Shown in pieces: positions 25,538-34,615 of a DNA stretch of 64,000 nt. Origin of the DNA: Paenibacillus tianjinensis (GTDB lineage Bacteria > Bacillota > Bacilli > Paenibacillales > Paenibacillaceae); NCBI RefSeq assembly GCF_017086365.1, contig NZ_CP070969.1, positions 3,968,001 through 4,032,000 on the forward strand, read 5' to 3'. Under the pieces are notes generated by a model, which had not been told where the DNA came from, did no database searches, and saw only the letters and a list, made by a program, of their open reading frames with translations. The position numbers were made by a program, and so were the translations under genes. Each line of letters starts with the position of its first letter. Position 1 is the first letter of the stretch.

Positions 25538-26863
25538 CTAACCTTCGTTTTCGGATTTGCGCCGCGTAAATAGACGAATCGGTGTACCTTCGAAATTGAA
25601 CGCTGCACGGATTTTGTTCTCCAAATAACGTTCATAGGAGAAATGCATCAGTGACGGATCATTTACGAACACAACAATCGTCGGCGGCTTCACCGCAACC
25701 TGGGTTACGTAGTTGATGCGCAAACGGCGTCCTTTATCCGTAGGCGGAGGGTTAATCGCTACAGCATCAGATACCACATCATTAACCAGATGCGTCGTAA
25801 TCCGCAATGCATGCTGCTGGGCAACATGCTGTACAACCGGGAGCAGCTTCTGAAGACGTTGTTTCGTAAGTGCTGACAAGAAAACAACCGGAGCATAGGT
25901 CATAAACAGGAAGTGGTCGCGGATGGTGTTCTCAAAGTTCTGCATTGTCTTGTCATCCTTCTCGACAGCATCCCACTTATTCACCACGAAGATCGAGGCT
26001 TTCCCTGCATCATGGGCATAACCGGCAATATGCTTGTCCTGGTCGATAATGCCTTCCTGGCCGTTGATGACAACAAGAACTACATCTGCCCGCTCAATAG
26101 CACGCATGGCACGCATGACACTGTATTTCTCTGTAGTTTCATATACTTTGCCGCGTTTACGCATACCCGCTGTATCAATCAGGACATACCGCTGTCCATC
26201 CCGTTCAAAAGGAGTATCTATCGCATCGCGTGTAGTTCCGGCAACATCACTGACTATAACGCGTTCTTCACCGAGAATAGCGTTCACGAGCGAGGATTTC
26301 CCTACGTTTGGACGTCCAATCAAAGCTACACGAATCACATCTTCATCATATTCTTCATCTTCCTTTTCCGGAAGCTTTTCAGTAACCGCATCCAGCAGAT
26401 CGCCGATTCCGGTACCATGGCTGCCGGAAATACCGATCGGATCGCCAATTCCGAGGCTGTAGAATTCATAGATGTCTTCCGTACGCTTCATATTATCCAC
26501 TTTGTTGATCGCCAGCACGATCGGCTTGCCGGACCGGAACAGAATCTGCGCTACCTCTTCATCTGCATTCGTAAGACCGCTTTTCGCCTCACACATAAAG
26601 ACGATGACATCCGCTTCCTCGATCGCCAGCTCCGCCTGAACGCGGATCGATTTCAGAATCGCATCTTCACCGTCAATCTCAATTCCTCCGGTATCAATGA
26701 CACTGAAGGATTTACCGTTCCAATCGGAAACGCCATAAATCCGGTCACGCGTAATCCCCGGTTTATCTTCTACAATGGCCAGTCTATCACCAATCAGCCT
26801 GTTAAATATCGTCGATTTTCCGACGTTAGGCCTGCCTACAATGGCCACAACGGGTCTTGCCAT
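25538..26863 (-). CDS. der: Ribosome assembly GTPase Der (EngA)
   Basis: Der is an essential GTPase with two tandem G domains and a KH-like C-terminal domain, acting in 50S assembly. The 441-residue protein has GRPNVGKST and [10 protein letters not shown]-loops, two DTGG/DTAG switch motifs and two NKVD/NKWD motifs. AGGAGG sits seven bases before the ATG at 26863; the ATG two codons upstream is too close to that site. The order der-plsY-gpsA is the Bacillus one. Confidence 0.97.
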   Translation of the reverse strand: MARPVVAIVGRPNVGKSTIFNRLIGDRLAIVEDKPGITRDRIYGVSDWNGKSFSVIDTGGIEIDGEDAILKSIRVQAELAIEEADVIVFMCEAKSGLTNADEEVAQILFRSGKPIVLAINKVDNMKRTEDIYEFYSLGIGDPIGISGSHGTGIGDLLDAVTEKLPEKEDEEYDEDVIRVALIGRPNVGKSSLVNAILGEERVIVSDVAGTTRDAIDTPFERDGQRYVLIDTAGMRKRGKVYETTEKYSVMRAMRAIERADVVLVVINGQEGIIDQDKHIAGYAHDAGKASIFVVNKWDAVEKDDKTMQNFENTIRDHFLFMTYAPVVFLSALTKQRLQKLLPVVQHVAQQHALRITTHLVNDVVSDAVAINPPPTDKGRRLRINYVTQVAVKPPTIVVFVNDPSLMHFSYERYLENKIRAAFNFEGTPIRLFTRRKSENEG

Positions 26864-26921
26864 ATTCATTCCTCCTGTCTTCCTTACGATTTCATCATAG
26901 CAAAAAACAATTCAATTGGAA

Positions 26922-26961
26922 AACACAATCGGCGAACCCCCAAATGAGGGCCCGCCGATTA
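26922..26961 (-). terminator. Terminator after rpsA
   Basis: AATCGGCGGGCCC and GGGTTCGCCGATT pair (two mismatched bases) on the minus strand and run into GTGTTTTCC. The stem is strong and the U-run modest. Confidence 0.75.
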
Positions 26962-27047
26962 CTTTACCCGGTATGACACCAAATATAAGACACATAAGTC
27001 ACCCTATGCGGTATCCTTATATTTCTGTGTAAACATAAATTAAGGGA

Positions 27048-28361
27048 TTAGTTATTGCCCTTGAATTTGTCCAGCTTGTCGCCGAAACGTTCAGCCAGAG
27101 TGAAGCTGAGGCCTTCGTTGCTGAGCGATACGTTAGGATTGTTTAGCACTTCCTTAGGCGCTCTGTCTCTGCTCTCTCTGCGTTCAGGTCTAGCCGTAGG
27201 AGCCGGAGCTTCTTCGGTTTCCTTGATGCTGAGGCTAACACGCTTCTCGGATGGATTGAAGTCCAGAACCTTCACTTGAACTTCTTGTCCTTCCTTAAGA
27301 ACTTCATGCGGAGTGCCGATGTGCTTGTGGGAGATTTGCGAGATGTGCACAAGGCCTTCAACGCCTGGAAGCAGCTCAACAAATGCGCCGAAGTTTACAA
27401 GGCGTTTAACTTCGCCTGTTACTACATCGCCAATGTTGATTTTGCCGGCAGCGGAATCCCAAGGACCTGGAGCAGCCGCTTTGATGCTGAGGCTGATCTT
27501 GCCTTTTTCCGGATCCACTTTAAGGACTTTAACGCGAACTTTGTCGCCTTCAGATACAACATCAGATGGTTTTTCCACGTGGTTCCAAGCGATTTCGGAT
27601 ACGTGAACCAGACCGTCAACGCCGCCTACATCAACAAATGCGCCGAATTGAGTCAGACGTTGTACTGTACCTTCGATGATTTGTCCTTCGGACAGCTCGG
27701 ACATAATTTTTTGTTTGTTGGCTTCGAATTCTTCTTCCAGTACTTCTTTGGCAGACAGAATAACCTTGCTGTTCTCGCGGTCGAGTTCTTTCACTTTCAC
27801 GCGCAAGGTGCGGCCTTTGTAGTCACTGAAATCTTCTACGAAGTGACGTTCAACCATGGATGCAGGAATAAATCCGCGAGCGCCAACGTCAGCCACAAGG
27901 CCGCCTTTGACAACATCAGCCACAGTAACTTCGAATGCTTCTTGGGAAGCAAAATACTTTTCAAGATCTTCCCATGATTTTTCGCTGTCGATCGCACGTT
28001 TGGAGAGCACAAGGCTTTCCTTATTGTCGTTGATGCTGACTACTTTGCATTCCACTTCTTGTCCAACTTCAACCGCTGCAGCAGCGTTGTCCAGCTGTAC
28101 GGAAGAAAGTTCGCGAATCGGAATCACACCGTCGTATTTATATCCAATGCTTACATAAGCTTGGTTATCTTCGATTTTGACGATTGTTCCTTTCACGGTA
28201 TCGCCTTTTTTCAGAGAAATGATTTCCAAACCTTCTTGGCTAGTCACTTCTTCTTCATTGCTGGCAACAGGCACAGTGGATTCCACAGTTTCCGTTGCTT
28301 CTACGGTTTCGTTGTTCTCAACATTCGCCGCAGCTTCCTGATTTCTTGTTTCTTCAGACAT
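27048..28361 (-). CDS. rpsA: Ribosomal protein S1 homologue (four S1 domains)
   Basis: This RNA-binding protein of 437 residues holds four S1 repeats at about 50-125, 135-205, 220-290 and 305-375. Each carries the typical KGxVVxGTV...GAFVDVGGVDGLVHVSE pattern. It starts with a low-complexity acidic region rich in Glu, Thr and Val, and ends with a charged tail. The corresponding Bacillus gene (ypfD) sits next to cmk in the same way. The four-domain version is the Firmicute form, shorter than the six-domain E. coli S1. GAGGAGGG precedes the ATG. Confidence 0.93.
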   Translation of the reverse strand: MSEETRNQEAAANVENNETVEATETVESTVPVASNEEEVTSQEGLEIISLKKGDTVKGTIVKIEDNQAYVSIGYKYDGVIPIRELSSVQLDNAAAAVEVGQEVECKVVSINDNKESLVLSKRAIDSEKSWEDLEKYFASQEAFEVTVADVVKGGLVADVGARGFIPASMVERHFVEDFSDYKGRTLRVKVKELDRENSKVILSAKEVLEEEFEANKQKIMSELSEGQIIEGTVQRLTQFGAFVDVGGVDGLVHVSEIAWNHVEKPSDVVSEGDKVRVKVLKVDPEKGKISLSIKAAAPGPWDSAAGKINIGDVVTGEVKRLVNFGAFVELLPGVEGLVHISQISHKHIGTPHEVLKEGQEVQVKVLDFNPSEKRVSLSIKETEEAPAPTARPERRESRDRAPKEVLNNPNVSLSNEGLSFTLAERFGDKLDKFKGNN

Positions 28362-28530
28362 GTGATTACCCTCCTCGATTCAAAACCCCATTTATTTAAA
28401 CCCGCGTAGCGCAGAGTTCAAAACAATCATTACATGTAATACCACTTGTATTTTTAAGTTAGTATGTTCCAAAAAATAGCGGTTATGCCGTTATTCCTCA
28501 GCATTCGTAAAAAGCTCAAAGCTAACGGAG

Positions 28531-29118
28531 CTATTTCGTACTGGGCTTGCCGGTCTTACTCATCTCATGGATCCGTCCCATAATTACGTCGGTAACTTCT
28601 TCAAGAGATTCGCTGCCTGCTCCGGCAAATGAGCTGAGATCGATGGGTTCCCCATAAATAACGGTCATTCGGCGGAATGGCTTATAAGAACCGATAATAG
28701 CGGCCGGAACAACTGCTGCGCCGCTGCGAAGCGCAAAGCTTGCTGCGCCTTTCTTAGCAACACCAGAATCAGAGTTACGCGTTCCTTCCGGAAAAATGCC
28801 CATAACATGTCCGCTGCGAAGCGTATTAAGGGCCGTTTTAATGGATTCTTTGCTTACGCCGCCACGTTTGACAGGAAAAGCGCCCAGTTTGTCTATGAGC
28901 CAGCCCAGCACCGGAACCTTGAACAGTTCGGCCTTGGCCATATACTTGACCTGACGTTTCAGCTTAATCCCGATGGTCATCGGATCAAGCAGGCTGATAT
29001 GGTTCGCGCAGAGCAGTACCCCGCCCTCCTTTGGCACATTTTCTTTTCCCACAATCTTGAGCGGGAACAGGATGGCATAAATCAAGCGAAGCAATCCACG
29101 GCAAATAACATAAATCAT
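28531..29118 (-). CDS. plsC: 1-acyl-sn-glycerol-3-phosphate acyltransferase
   Basis: PlsC adds the second acyl chain to lysophosphatidic acid. The 195-residue protein has the acyltransferase motif NHISLLD (H-x4-D), GAFPVKRGG, FPEGTRN and the late VPAAIIGSY. One N-terminal hydrophobic segment (residues 4-20) anchors it. The ATG overlaps the cmk stop as ATGA. With plsY and gpsA nearby, three phospholipid genes fall within 5 kb. Confidence 0.95.
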   Translation of the reverse strand: MIYVICRGLLRLIYAILFPLKIVGKENVPKEGGVLLCANHISLLDPMTIGIKLKRQVKYMAKAELFKVPVLGWLIDKLGAFPVKRGGVSKESIKTALNTLRSGHVMGIFPEGTRNSDSGVAKKGAASFALRSGAAVVPAAIIGSYKPFRRMTVIYGEPIDLSSFAGAGSESLEEVTDVIMGRIHEMSKTGKPSTK

Positions 29119-29825
29119 GAATGATTTCTCTCCCCGTTAACATGAGATCTGCAGTGGGAGACAATAGCTTCCACGGCTTGATGGATATCCATATAGGTCG
29201 TGTCAAGAAGAATAGCATCCTCTGCACGGCGCAGCGGTGAAATCTCCCGTCCTTCATCAAGACGGTCACGGGCTGCAATATCGTGTTCAAGCTGCTGGAG
29301 AGTCACTGTTTCCGCATCTTTCAGCTCCTTGTAACGGCGGAGGGCACGTTCCTCCACACTTGCCGTCATGAAAATCTTCACTTCGGCATCCGGCAGTACG
29401 GTCGTACCGATATCGCGGCCATCCATGACAACCCCTTTGCGGAGTGCCATCTGACGCTGCAGATGACTGAGTCTGGATCTTACGCCTTCGAGTTTCGAAT
29501 ACTGCGATACTTGACCGCTGACCTGAAGACTGCGGATATGGGGGGTTACGTCTTCCCCATTAATGAGCACCTTCTGTACATCTTCCTCCGGAATAAGCTC
29601 AATTACCATATCGCGGACGAGATCATCCACCTGTTCATGGGCTTCCGGCGGTATGCCTCGACGGAGCATATACCAGGTAATTGCGCGGTACATAGCACCC
29701 GTATCAACATAAATGTAAGACAGCTTGCGTGCTACCAATCGGGCTACAGTACTCTTGCCTGCCCCGGCAGGTCCGTCGATGGCGACGTTAATTCTGTCGT
29801 TAGTATGTGTCCCCTGCCTATCCAA
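29115..29825 (-). CDS. cmk: Cytidylate kinase
   Basis: Cmk phosphorylates CMP and dCMP using ATP. The P-loop is AIDGPAGAGKSTVARL, followed by YVDTGAMYRA and DGRDIGTTVLP. I place the start at the TTG at 29825, nine bases after AGGAGG, giving 236 residues. The frame is open to 29921, but that part overlaps the terminator of the upstream gene and looks non-coding. A later unusual start cannot be excluded. It is translationally coupled to plsC. Confidence 0.93.
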   Translation of the reverse strand: MDRQGTHTNDRINVAIDGPAGAGKSTVARLVARKLSYIYVDTGAMYRAITWYMLRRGIPPEAHEQVDDLVRDMVIELIPEEDVQKVLINGEDVTPHIRSLQVSGQVSQYSKLEGVRSRLSHLQRQMALRKGVVMDGRDIGTTVLPDAEVKIFMTASVEERALRRYKELKDAETVTLQQLEHDIAARDRLDEGREISPLRRAEDAILLDTTYMDIHQAVEAIVSHCRSHVNGERNHS

Positions 29826-29907
29826 CGGGGCATTCCTCCTCAAACACTCTTTCGTCCAGAAACAGGGCAAAGCCGCATATTTCCAGGGACTTACTGATAT
29901 TATCAAG

Positions 29908-29931
29908 AAAAAAGCAGGCATTGCCTGCGAC
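29908..29931 (-). terminator. Terminator after the PilZ gene
   Basis: GCAGGC and GCCTGC pair around two bases and run into TTTTTTC on the minus strand. It ends the PilZ transcript and supports the downstream TTG start for cmk. Confidence 0.8.
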
Positions 29932-30011
29932 TTATAAAATTATACCACAGTTTGGAACACAGTGCAAAACAGCATATACCCCTAAACGCATACAAACATC
30001 CGTAAAAAGAG

Positions 30012-30680
30012 TCAGCGGTTACGGAAATCAAACTGCCGTTCAAAGCAATAGCGGATAATTTTTTGCCGTTCTGCATCGGAAATGGACGAGAACTTCAGCA
30101 TAACAAGACTGCGTCCGTTCTCGAGCGGCTTCATCCGCACAATTTCCCCTTCAAAATTCGCATGCTCCGTGCTGCCGTTGCGGTAAGGAAGGAGCAGCCA
30201 GCAGCTGAGCTTGTCGGAAACCGCAAGCTTAACCTTGGCATCGCTGAGAAATGAAGTTCCTCCGCCCCCGATATCATCGGTCCGGACGAGAAAGCGGCTG
30301 CCTAGAGCATCCTTCACAGCCAGCTCAAGCTCAGCGTTAACGCGCAGAAAGCTGCGGCGCTGGATTTTGAAGATAGATTCCGCTTCCGGCTTGCGAATCC
30401 TTACCATACGAATCACATCTTCTTTAAATCCGATAACATGAGTACTGAAATAATTCTTAATCCCGCCTTCAGTAATAAAGTATGCGGAGAGCTCGTCCCC
30501 CATAAACAGCTTTTTCAGCCGACCCTTATCCACCTGCATCGGAATTTCAATCAGAAAAGCATCATCCTCCATATCCGCGATTCTGGATCGGTATTCGATC
30601 TCCGTTTCCGCCGGATCACTGGAAGCTACCTGTATGTATAGATGTTCATTAATTTTGGGATACAAACCTGTCACCGCCAC
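30012..30680 (-). CDS. motI: PilZ-domain c-di-GMP receptor, YpfA/MotI-like flagellar brake
   Basis: In Bacillus the homologue (YpfA, DgrA, MotI) binds c-di-GMP and disengages the flagellar stator. The 222-residue protein has an N-terminal YcgR-like domain (about 1-95) and a C-terminal PilZ domain. The RxxxR motif is visible in RRSFLRV (about 107-113). The second PilZ motif reads DDIGGGG, so the usual serine of D/N-x-S-x-x-G is a glycine here. It lies between ypeB and cmk, as in Bacillus. It makes a functional pair with the c-di-GMP riboswitch at 45.7 kb in the same window. Confidence 0.85.
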   Translation of the reverse strand: MAVTGLYPKINEHLYIQVASSDPAETEIEYRSRIADMEDDAFLIEIPMQVDKGRLKKLFMGDELSAYFITEGGIKNYFSTHVIGFKEDVIRMVRIRKPEAESIFKIQRRSFLRVNAELELAVKDALGSRFLVRTDDIGGGGTSFLSDAKVKLAVSDKLSCWLLLPYRNGSTEHANFEGEIVRMKPLENGRSLVMLKFSSISDAERQKIIRYCFERQFDFRNR

Positions 30681-30764
30681 AATGTTAGTAAGTTGATCTG
30701 TTTTTGATTATATCATGGCCTTTAGACACCGGGTTAGCAAATATTATGAAAGTTCAGAATTTTA

Positions 30765-30800
30765 AACAAAATAGGAGGGGTCCTCTAGGGATGCCCTCCT
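30765..30800 (-). terminator. Terminator after ypeB
   Basis: AGGAGGG and CCCTCCT pair around a 14-base loop on the minus strand and are followed by ATTTTGTTT. It is 14 bases past the ypeB stop. Confidence 0.75.
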
Positions 30801-30813
30801 GCTTCATTAGAAC

Positions 30814-32172
30814 TTATTTATCCTGTGCTCCTGAGGAAGTCCGCACCTCTTCCACTGCCTCTTCATTTCCATCCGCAGCATTCAGATAAATCCGGTATTG
30901 TGAACCGTTGATTTTGCCCCCGAATTCATACGTAAGAAGCTCCACAGCATCTTCATTTTCAATCCAGGCCAGACGGTGGTATAGCTCTTTGAATTCCGGG
31001 TTTAAGTGTTTTCTGGCCTCCGCAAGCGATAGGGCGGGTTTAGGGATTTCGCGTTTGTCCTGATGTTCTTTGACAAAGTCGCTCGCCTGGAAACCGGTAG
31101 GATCCCCTGTATCCAGCGCAACCCGTACCGTCATTTTCTCGGGATAGATCAGCACACCGTTCTGGCTGCTCACAAAGGTCAGGTTCCCTAGATTATCGTA
31201 ACGGTCCGCACTGACTGCAGTCATTCCCGGATAACCCTTTTTCTTCAGGAATTCGCCTGCTTTAGTTACCGCCTGTTCCATCGAGACTTTGGCCGGACCG
31301 ACCTCGCGGTTATCATTATACGAAATCAGCAGCCCGCCTTCTCTTGTAAAGTCCATGCTGATCGGCTGCTGATGATTGGGGCTGGATACCATTGCCGTAA
31401 ATGAAGCCCACTCGGTGCCTTTTCCGTTCTCACGGACATCCACCTTCTCATTACCGCCGATGTCGGCAAACTTCACGGCTTTTGCCTTGATTTCCTCTGC
31501 AGTAACCGGCTTGCCCCCGATTTTCTTCACGGAACGTTTGTCATAAATGCTGGCCACGGATGGTCCCCAGTCCAGTTCGGGATAGGCTGCAACCCGTTTA
31601 TCCACTGTTTTAAAACCGTCAATAATCGTATTATCCTCAGCCTTTTCCTCAGTCGCGAGCGCCGACTCCACATCCATCCAGCGCAGCTTATTGCCAATTA
31701 CCTTCTGCTGCACTTCCTGCAAATCCTTGGATATTTCGCCGGAATTTTTATAGAGCGCCTTGAGGTTCCCCAATTCGGCTTCTGTCAGCGGCTTTTTCGT
31801 GAAGTCACGGACAGCGGCTTTATAAGAGAAGTTTGCGATTTTCGAAAGAAATTCCTCCGTCTCACTGAACGGCAGCAATGTAAGCGGAAGCTGATTGATT
31901 TCATTCTGTGCCTCACTGGTTAACCGCCATACATTAACGAGGCCTTTGCGGTGCATTCCGTTCGAGGAAGCGTTCACTGCAAGGGTGTTTCCGAGTTCAC
32001 CATGAAGCCGCTCCACATGAAAAGAAAGATCATGGAAGGCTCGCTGATACTGATTCTCTGCTTTGATTAGAATTGAGTTTTTCTCCTGGTTCTCCTGATA
32101 TCCCCAGACCAGCGCTCCCACCAGCAACAATGCGGTAAGCGGGAACATTATGGCACTTAATCTTTTGTACAT
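30814..32172 (-). CDS. ypeB: Germination protein YpeB
   Basis: YpeB sits in the inner spore membrane region and stabilises the cortex-lytic enzyme SleB. The 452-residue protein has an N-terminal hydrophobic anchor (about 6-25), a helical domain and three C-terminal PepSY-like segments (for example VSMEQAVTKAGEFLKKKGYP and LSLAEARKHL). In Bacillus ypeB follows sleB in one operon. Here the 335 bases upstream hold only a tiny cysteine-motif gene and then prsW, so sleB must be elsewhere or absent. Confidence 0.92.
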   Translation of the reverse strand: MYKRLSAIMFPLTALLLVGALVWGYQENQEKNSILIKAENQYQRAFHDLSFHVERLHGELGNTLAVNASSNGMHRKGLVNVWRLTSEAQNEINQLPLTLLPFSETEEFLSKIANFSYKAAVRDFTKKPLTEAELGNLKALYKNSGEISKDLQEVQQKVIGNKLRWMDVESALATEEKAEDNTIIDGFKTVDKRVAAYPELDWGPSVASIYDKRSVKKIGGKPVTAEEIKAKAVKFADIGGNEKVDVRENGKGTEWASFTAMVSSPNHQQPISMDFTREGGLLISYNDNREVGPAKVSMEQAVTKAGEFLKKKGYPGMTAVSADRYDNLGNLTFVSSQNGVLIYPEKMTVRVALDTGDPTGFQASDFVKEHQDKREIPKPALSLAEARKHLNPEFKELYHRLAWIENEDAVELLTYEFGGKINGSQYRIYLNAADGNEEAVEEVRTSSGAQDK

Positions 32173-32284
32173 AGGGCTGCAAGACTCCTTTCGGTAGCTT
32201 ATTGCCGTTAGTTTGACAATAACTGAGAAGAGTTATGCACCTTACAGGCCCGCAAAAAAAAGAGAATACTTCCAGAGCTCCGGT

Positions 32285-32431
32285 TCAGGCCCGTTCTTCA
32301 ATCTCAAAACCGCTGCTGCTGCTGCACAGGCACTGCTTGAAGCCGGTCTGTATCACTCCGTGCTCCTTGTTCCCTCTTAATATGTAGGTTTCACCACACT
32401 GCTTGCAGACAATCCGCACTTTTACACGCAA
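32285..32431 (-). CDS. Tiny cysteine-motif (zinc-ribbon-like) protein
   Basis: A 48-codon frame starting at TTG 32431 ((M)RVKVRIVCKQCGETYILRG) contains CKQCG and a later CLC, four cysteines in a spacing that could hold one zinc ion. AGGAGAGAGG lies nine bases upstream. It ends FEIEERA. I do not recognise the family. Codon use and the strong ribosome-binding site favour a real gene. It lies between prsW and ypeB, in the spot held by sleB in Bacillus. The remaining bases between it and ypeB contain a T-rich stretch (32255-32262 on the minus strand) but no clear stem. Confidence 0.6.
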   Translation of the reverse strand: MRVKVRIVCKQCGETYILRGNKEHGVIQTGFKQCLCSSSSGFEIEERA

Positions 32432-32507
32432 AAAAAGACACCTCTCTCCTCTCTGGAATTCCTTGCTTACGGAACTTTCCGGGTAAGATTAAGTGTGTCC
32501 ATCTCAA

Positions 32508-33203
32508 TTATAGGTTAACCTCTTCCTCACGCTTCAAAAAACGGAACGGCGAGCGGCTGTTGGCCAGCGCCACCTTCCCCATGCCTCCATACCATAATAA
32601 AGCCATCAAAGGTACGATAAACCAAATCCAGTAATTCGCTGTAGTACTTAGTATAAAGTCATAGATTCCGTGCCACAGCCAAGGCAGCAGGAGCGAGACA
32701 AGCAGGATCCCCCTCGTTTTGTTCCCCTTCGAGAACTTGGCCCTGCCCATGTGATATCCCATAACAACTCCGAACATCGCATGTCCCGAGACCGGCAGCA
32801 ATGCCCTTATAAACATTGATCCGATAGAAGCATGGCTGTACCAGGCATACATTATATTCTCAATTGTTGCGAAGCCTAGCGAAATCGCTACGGCATATAG
32901 TATTCCATCATATGGCTCGTCAAATTCGGTATGATTGTAAATCATATGGTACAGCACAAACCACTTCAAGCATTCCTCTACTCCTGAGGAGATGAGGAAC
33001 GAGTCGACATAGGGACCTCCACTCAGCCCCAGCACCAGGCCCCTCTGGATGATCATAACCGGAAAAACAATCAACAGGCCGAGCAAAAATACCTTTATGA
33101 CCATATGCAGCGGTTCTTGATCATACTTATCTTTCAGATAGAAAAAAGTCAGCAGCGCAAGTCCCGGTGCCACTGCCGACGTAATGACCGATAACAAAAG
33201 CAC
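32508..33203 (-). CDS. prsW: PrsW-type intramembrane protease
   Basis: PrsW makes the first cut in anti-sigma factors such as RsiW in Bacillus. The 231-residue protein has about seven hydrophobic segments. The family motifs are EECLKW (double glutamate), EPYDGILYAVAISLGFATIEN and SGHAMFGVVMGYHMG, which supply acidic and histidine residues thought to form the site. It ends with a short basic cytoplasmic tail. Position next to ypeB and mecA fits Bacilli. Confidence 0.93.
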   Translation of the reverse strand: MLLLSVITSAVAPGLALLTFFYLKDKYDQEPLHMVIKVFLLGLLIVFPVMIIQRGLVLGLSGGPYVDSFLISSGVEECLKWFVLYHMIYNHTEFDEPYDGILYAVAISLGFATIENIMYAWYSHASIGSMFIRALLPVSGHAMFGVVMGYHMGRAKFSKGNKTRGILLVSLLLPWLWHGIYDFILSTTANYWIWFIVPLMALLWYGGMGKVALANSRSPFRFLKREEEVNL

Positions 33204-33287
33204 CGAATAACCTCCCCGAGCTTATCTCTCCTATCTGTTACCGCAAAACCCGGCGGTATGCAGGAAAGTCATATTTCAAAACTAGAG

Positions 33288-33313
33288 GAAAGGGCCGGGC
33301 CTCAGGCCCGGTC
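33288..33313 (-). terminator. Terminator after mecA
   Basis: CCGGGCC and GGCCCGG pair around TGA on the minus strand and are followed by CCCTTTCCT. The stem is very GC-rich and the tail weak. Confidence 0.65.
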
Positions 33314-33326
33314 TCTCCTCAACCGC

Positions 33327-33941
33327 TTATTCCTGGCGCTTAAAATGAGTGCATAATAACTGGATTGCATTCTCAGCCATTACGGTCTTTCCGTATTCAT
33401 CTAGAACAGCTTCTGTAACAGGGGACGAATCCCCGAACTCCGACAATACGGCTACAATTCCCGTAAGGACATTTTCTTCATATTCCTTCGGATCGAAGTA
33501 GAGGTACCATTTATCATTATAAGAATACAGTTTTCCCTGGGAAGTAATATTGCCGATGAGCACATGAGCCGCTTCAATCAAAACCTCAAAATCGCGGAAT
33601 GCATACACAATGGAGTCGCTTTGTTCTAGAGTAACTTCCATTTCGTAAATCTCTTCAGGCATTTCTTCTTCCCCGGCTCCACCGTACTGATGGTGATCAT
33701 ATTTCCCCCGGGTCACAATAACGACCATACCTTGCGCGGGCAATGCGAACACTTCTACGGCAAGCGGACCTGTAGCGTCAAAACCAAGTTCACTATACGC
33801 CTGATCCATCATTTCCGTAAAAAGGTCATGCACCTTGGGAACTTCCTGCCACATATCTTCCTTCTGGATGCCCCGCTCGCTCAGGTCGTCAAAAGTGAGG
33901 AAAATCCGTATCTTATCTTGACCTAATCGCTCTATTCTCAT
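33327..33941 (-). CDS. mecA: ClpC adaptor protein MecA
   Basis: MecA delivers substrates such as ComK to the ClpC-ClpP protease. The 204-residue protein starts MRIERLGQDKIRIFLTFDDL at ATG 33941. AAGGAGG lies eight bases upstream, so the longer frame to 33968 is not used. The N-terminal substrate-binding part is followed by an acidic linker (GEEEMPEEIYEMEV) and a C-terminal ClpC-binding domain (LIEAAHVL to the end). Its paralogue YpbH is also possible, but the N-terminus fits MecA. Confidence 0.9.
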   Translation of the reverse strand: MRIERLGQDKIRIFLTFDDLSERGIQKEDMWQEVPKVHDLFTEMMDQAYSELGFDATGPLAVEVFALPAQGMVVIVTRGKYDHHQYGGAGEEEMPEEIYEMEVTLEQSDSIVYAFRDFEVLIEAAHVLIGNITSQGKLYSYNDKWYLYFDPKEYEENVLTGIVAVLSEFGDSSPVTEAVLDEYGKTVMAENAIQLLCTHFKRQE

Positions 33942-34094
33942 GACAGGATCCTCCTTTTGCAAGCTCATTTAATATTAATGTATGATGAGTCCCGAGTAAT
34001 GAGCCAAAAATGGTTACTATGTATGTATGTTATCATTTTGGCGCTGTAAATGCACGTAAATAAATATTTTTATGACCCATTTATTCCGGCATTC

Positions 34095-34145
34095 TGATAA
34101 AAAAAGAATCATTTTGCGGATGGAATCATCCCCAAAATGATTCTG
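34095..34145 (-). terminator. Terminator after the 34162 gene
   Basis: AGAATCATTTTG and CAAAATGATTCT form a perfect 12-base stem on the minus strand with a 16-base loop, followed by TTTTTTATC. Confidence 0.88.
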
Positions 34146-34161
34146 CAATGTTGCTTTGCGG

Positions 34162-34530
34162 TTACAAACCGGGTATTGCTGTATGAGTTTCTTTAAGAAT
34201 TTGCTCTACCTCATGTTTTACATCAGGATTGCTGCGGATGAAATCCTTAAGCATTTTAAGATTGGATTCCTTGGATTTAATCGCAGACTCCTTGTGGTCG
34301 GCATTGCCGGCAGCCTTATGCTCAGCAGTGTCATTGGCGCCGCCCGTTTGGGTGCTGCCGAATCCGGTCATCGCCATACCCATAATTTTGTCCCGTGCCT
34401 TCTCCCCTGCACCCTGCATCTGGCCGCCCGGCTGCAGGAGCGAGGACATCATGGTACTGCGTTTTTTGGACATCATCATACTGGCGGCTGCACCCAGCAT
34501 CACTCCGCATAGAAATGACGAAGTATTCAT
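34162..34530 (-). CDS. Small hypothetical protein, YtxH-like layout
   Basis: This 122-residue protein starts MNTSSFLCGVMLGAAASMMM at ATG 34530, with AAGGAGG upstream. A short N-terminal hydrophobic segment (about 5-22) is followed by a basic turn and a polar, helical C-terminal half rich in Lys, Glu and Asp, ending KETHTAIPGL. The layout resembles YtxH-type envelope stress proteins, but I see no diagnostic motif. It is transcribed away from the deacetylase gene and has its own terminator. Confidence 0.7.
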   Translation of the reverse strand: MNTSSFLCGVMLGAAASMMMSKKRSTMMSSLLQPGGQMQGAGEKARDKIMGMAMTGFGSTQTGGANDTAEHKAAGNADHKESAIKSKESNLKMLKDFIRSNPDVKHEVEQILKETHTAIPGL

Positions 34531-34615
34531 ATCTCTAACCTCCTTGTATGGTAAAATCATGCTTAGTGTTCGCGGAAAGATTCCGGCTCATACAACCAAA
34601 CAACAAGAAAGCGAG

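Noticed and set aside
19125..29931. GCAGGC/GCCTGC hairpins at 19132 and 29910 as a repeat family
   Set aside because: Both are ordinary terminators with U-runs behind minus-strand genes; the similarity is short enough to be chance.
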